From JBNKVT01 sp050299335 (GTDB lineage Bacteria > Pseudomonadota > Alphaproteobacteria > Rhodobacterales > Rhodobacteraceae): 64,000 nt of DNA. The notes beneath the pieces were generated by a model. It saw nothing but the letters and a program-made list of their open reading frames with translations. It made no database searches and was not told where the DNA came from. The stretch covers positions 1 to 64,000 of the forward strand of contig JBNKVT010000030.1 of the NCBI GenBank assembly GCA_050299335.1, written 5' to 3'. Below, piece by piece: positions 62,403 through 64,000 of the stretch. Numbering within the stretch: position 1 is the stretch's first letter; each line of letters starts with the position of its first letter. The position numbers and the translations under genes are program-made.

Positions 62403-63170
62403 TCAGTCTTTCTTGTTGCGGGCATGGATCAGCTCCAGCCCGTGAATGGTCAGGTCGGTGTCGATATGGTCGAAGATATCCGTGCCCTGGTCGAACAGCG
62501 TCGACAACCCGCCGGTGCCGATCACCTTCATCTCCGCCCCATGCTCGGCGGCGATCCGGGCGCAGAGCCCCTCGATCATCGAGATATAGCCCCAGTAGAT
62601 CCCCGACTGCATGCAGGCCCGCGTATTGGTGCCGATCACCTGCTCGGGCCGGGTGACATCGATATAGGGCAGCGCGGCGGCGGCATCCGACAGCGCCTTC
62701 AGCGACAGGTTTACCCCGGGCGCGATGATGCCACCGACATAGGCCCCGTCCCCGGCGACCACGTCAAAGGTTGTGGCAGTGCCGAAATCGACGACGATGA
62801 GGTTGCCCCCGAACAGGTCATGGGCGGCGACGGTATTGACCAGCCGGTCGGCACCGACATGGGTATCGCGATCGACCCGGACAGGCACGCCGAGATCGAC
62901 CTCTGGCTTGCCGACGACCATCGGTCGGGTGCCGAAATAGCGGTCCGAGAGGACCCGAAGATTGAAGACCACCTGCGGCACCACCGACGAGATGATGACC
63001 GACGAGACCTCCGCCTCGATCCCCTCATGCTCCATCAGCTGCTTCAGCCAGACGAAATATTCATCCGCCGTGCGGCCATGATTGGTCTGACAACGCCAGA
63101 AGGTCCGCACGCCCTCGCCGATCAGCGCGAAGACGGTGTTGGTATTGCCGACATCAATGGCGAGAAGCAT
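62403..63170 (-). CDS. coaX: Type III pantothenate kinase
   Basis: The 255-residue protein starts with the ASKHA phosphate-binding MLLAIDVGNTNTVFAL, then GADRLVNTVAAHDLFGG and VVDFGTATTFDVV, and later GGIIAPGVNLSLKAL. CoaX catalyses the first step of coenzyme A synthesis and does not need the sequence of CoaA. It lies between birA (10 bp upstream) and rnj. Confidence 0.95.
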   Translation of the reverse strand: MLLAIDVGNTNTVFALIGEGVRTFWRCQTNHGRTADEYFVWLKQLMEHEGIEAEVSSVIISSVVPQVVFNLRVLSDRYFGTRPMVVGKPEVDLGVPVRVDRDTHVGADRLVNTVAAHDLFGGNLIVVDFGTATTFDVVAGDGAYVGGIIAPGVNLSLKALSDAAAALPYIDVTRPEQVIGTNTRACMQSGIYWGYISMIEGLCARIAAEHGAEMKVIGTGGLSTLFDQGTDIFDHIDTDLTIHGLELIHARNKKD

Positions 63171-63180
63171 GGGCTTGCCC

Positions 63181-63939
63181 TCAGATATGCCCCTGGGGTT
63201 GCGGGAAATAGACCTCGGCGGCGGGGATCACATGCCGGGTCCGGCCTTCGGTCAGGATCAGAGACCCCATATCGTCGATCGTGTCAAATCGCCCGGTAAT
63301 CTCGCGCCCCGGCAGCCTTGCGGTGATCTCTTCGCCCAGCCGCGCGGCATGGGCCAGCCAGTCGGCGCGGATCGCGGCGAAACCGTCCCCGAACTGCGCC
63401 TCGCGGGCGGCGAAGGCGGTCGCGAGATGGTCGAGGAAATCCACCTGGCCGACCGAGATCCCCAGTTCCGGCTTCAGCGCGCAGGGCGGGGTGCGGTCAG
63501 AGGGCGCAGGCGGCGGGGCCATCTGCAGGTTGACCCCCATGCCGATGGCAAGAACCTGCGCGTCGCGGTGGCTCTCCAGCAGGATGCCGACCAGCTTGCG
63601 CCCCCTCAGCAGCACATCATTGGGCCACTTCAGCGTGAATACATCCTCGCGCCCTGTCAGCCCCACCAGCGCATCGCGCATCGCCAGTGCGGCCACGAAG
63701 GACCGCTGCGCCGCCGCCACCGGATCGCCATGGGTCCTCAGCACATGGGTAGCAGCGAAATTTCCCACCGGATCGCTCCAGGCATTGCCCCGGCGACCCT
63801 TCCCGGCGGTCTGGCGGCGGGCCATGATCCACAGCGGCAGCTCGGCCCCGTCCGCGATCTGGCGGGCAGCCTCGGTCATGGTCGAGTCGAGCTCGTCGAA
63901 GATCAGCCGCCCGGTATCGGGCGGCCAGTTGCCTTGCAT
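63181..63939 (-). CDS. birA: Biotin--[acetyl-CoA-carboxylase] ligase (no DNA-binding domain)
   Basis: The 252-residue protein has the biotin-protein ligase core: LDSTMTEAAR near the start, the adenylate loop ARRQTAGKGRRGNAW (the GRGRRG-type motif, here GKGRRG), LKWPNDVLLRGRKLVGILLE and GMGVNLQMAP. It lacks the N-terminal helix-turn-helix of E. coli BirA, so it should not act as a repressor. Its ATG overlaps the stop codon of nuoN (TGATG at 63937-63941). Confidence 0.93.
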   Translation of the reverse strand: MQGNWPPDTGRLIFDELDSTMTEAARQIADGAELPLWIMARRQTAGKGRRGNAWSDPVGNFAATHVLRTHGDPVAAAQRSFVAALAMRDALVGLTGREDVFTLKWPNDVLLRGRKLVGILLESHRDAQVLAIGMGVNLQMAPPPAPSDRTPPCALKPELGISVGQVDFLDHLATAFAAREAQFGDGFAAIRADWLAHAARLGEEITARLPGREITGRFDTIDDMGSLILTEGRTRHVIPAAEVYFPQPQGHI

Positions 63940-64000
63940 CAGTTGACCAACGTCGCGGCGGCAATCGCCGCAATACCGTCAACCCCGAAGAGGTTGATGA
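63939..64000 (-). CDS. nuoN: NADH-quinone oxidoreductase subunit N, C-terminal end (partial)
   Basis: Only the last 19 codons are inside the window, encoding INLFGVDGIAAIAAATLVN and a TGA stop that overlaps the birA start. The hydrophobic tail and its place before birA, coaX and rnj match nuoN in Rhodobacteraceae. With so little sequence, the assignment rests mainly on gene order. Confidence 0.6.
   Translation of the reverse strand, partial: INLFGVDGIAAIAAATLVN

Overview
The window is high-GC DNA from the chromosome of an alphaproteobacterium, most likely a Rhodobacteraceae (Roseobacter-group) species. The grounds are family-level gene content and order: the tail of nuoN followed by birA, coaX and ribonuclease J; rbfA and truB opposite dapB; murA followed by a DUF2948 gene; a long PstA; and an aerobic CobT. 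I recognise families from protein motifs only, and no database search was possible.

Layout. 0.1-6.3 kb: lolA, then a tight minus-strand operon whose ends are preT and preA (reductive pyrimidine breakdown) with four other genes between them, two of them tandem paralogues of a small cysteine-containing secreted protein. 6.3-11.2 kb: a plus-strand protocatechuate-branch operon (pcaD, pcaC, a beta-keto acid cleavage enzyme, pcaB) followed by cobQ. 11.2-17.9 kb: hppD with a divergent Lrp-type regulator, a class I glutamine amidotransferase, an RTX calcium-binding protein, and an AraC regulator divergent from an exported metallo-beta-lactamase-like protein. 18-21.6 kb: cobT, an HCCA isomerase-like gene and prs. 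21.6-29.6 kb: the whole phosphate regulon phoR-pstSCAB-phoU-phoB with a clear PHO box before pstS. 29.7-33.3 kb: a DUF1178 gene, an Rrf2 regulator with a palindromic operator at its start and a thioredoxin-reductase-like flavoprotein, then an MscS channel. 33.3-37.9 kb: HpaI-type aldolase, truB, a sulfotransferase, rbfA, dapB, cytochrome c'. 38-43 kb: EF-hand protein and ECF sigma factor, then GNAT, AhpD-like, OmpA-like and mtgA genes. 43.2-51 kb: gltB and gltD, separated by two GFA genes and a secreted unknown. 51-53.1 kb: uppP and an NDUFA9-type epimerase. 53.1-54.5 kb: tRNA-Leu and tRNA-Thr pointing at each other around a graveyard of two serine-recombinase tails and an IS3 remnant. 54.6-64 kb: murA cluster, penicillin acylase, a beta-hydroxyacid dehydrogenase, and rnj-coaX-birA-nuoN.

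The most distinctive non-coding content is a set of dispersed, modular palindromic repeats in the intergenic DNA: a roughly 170-bp family with terminal inverted repeats (four copies), a tandem-hairpin family (three sites), a double-palindrome pair in inverted orientation around 11.2-14.7 kb, and a short GGTGGGTGAA-type palindrome (four to five sites). Some copies overlap gene ends: one supplies the stop of preA and another appears to have replaced the start of a lipoprotein-like gene. I saw no CRISPR array, intact prophage, toxin-antitoxin pair or obvious defence system. The best candidates for new biology are the keto-acid cleavage enzyme inside the pca operon and the tRNA-bounded recombinase pair.
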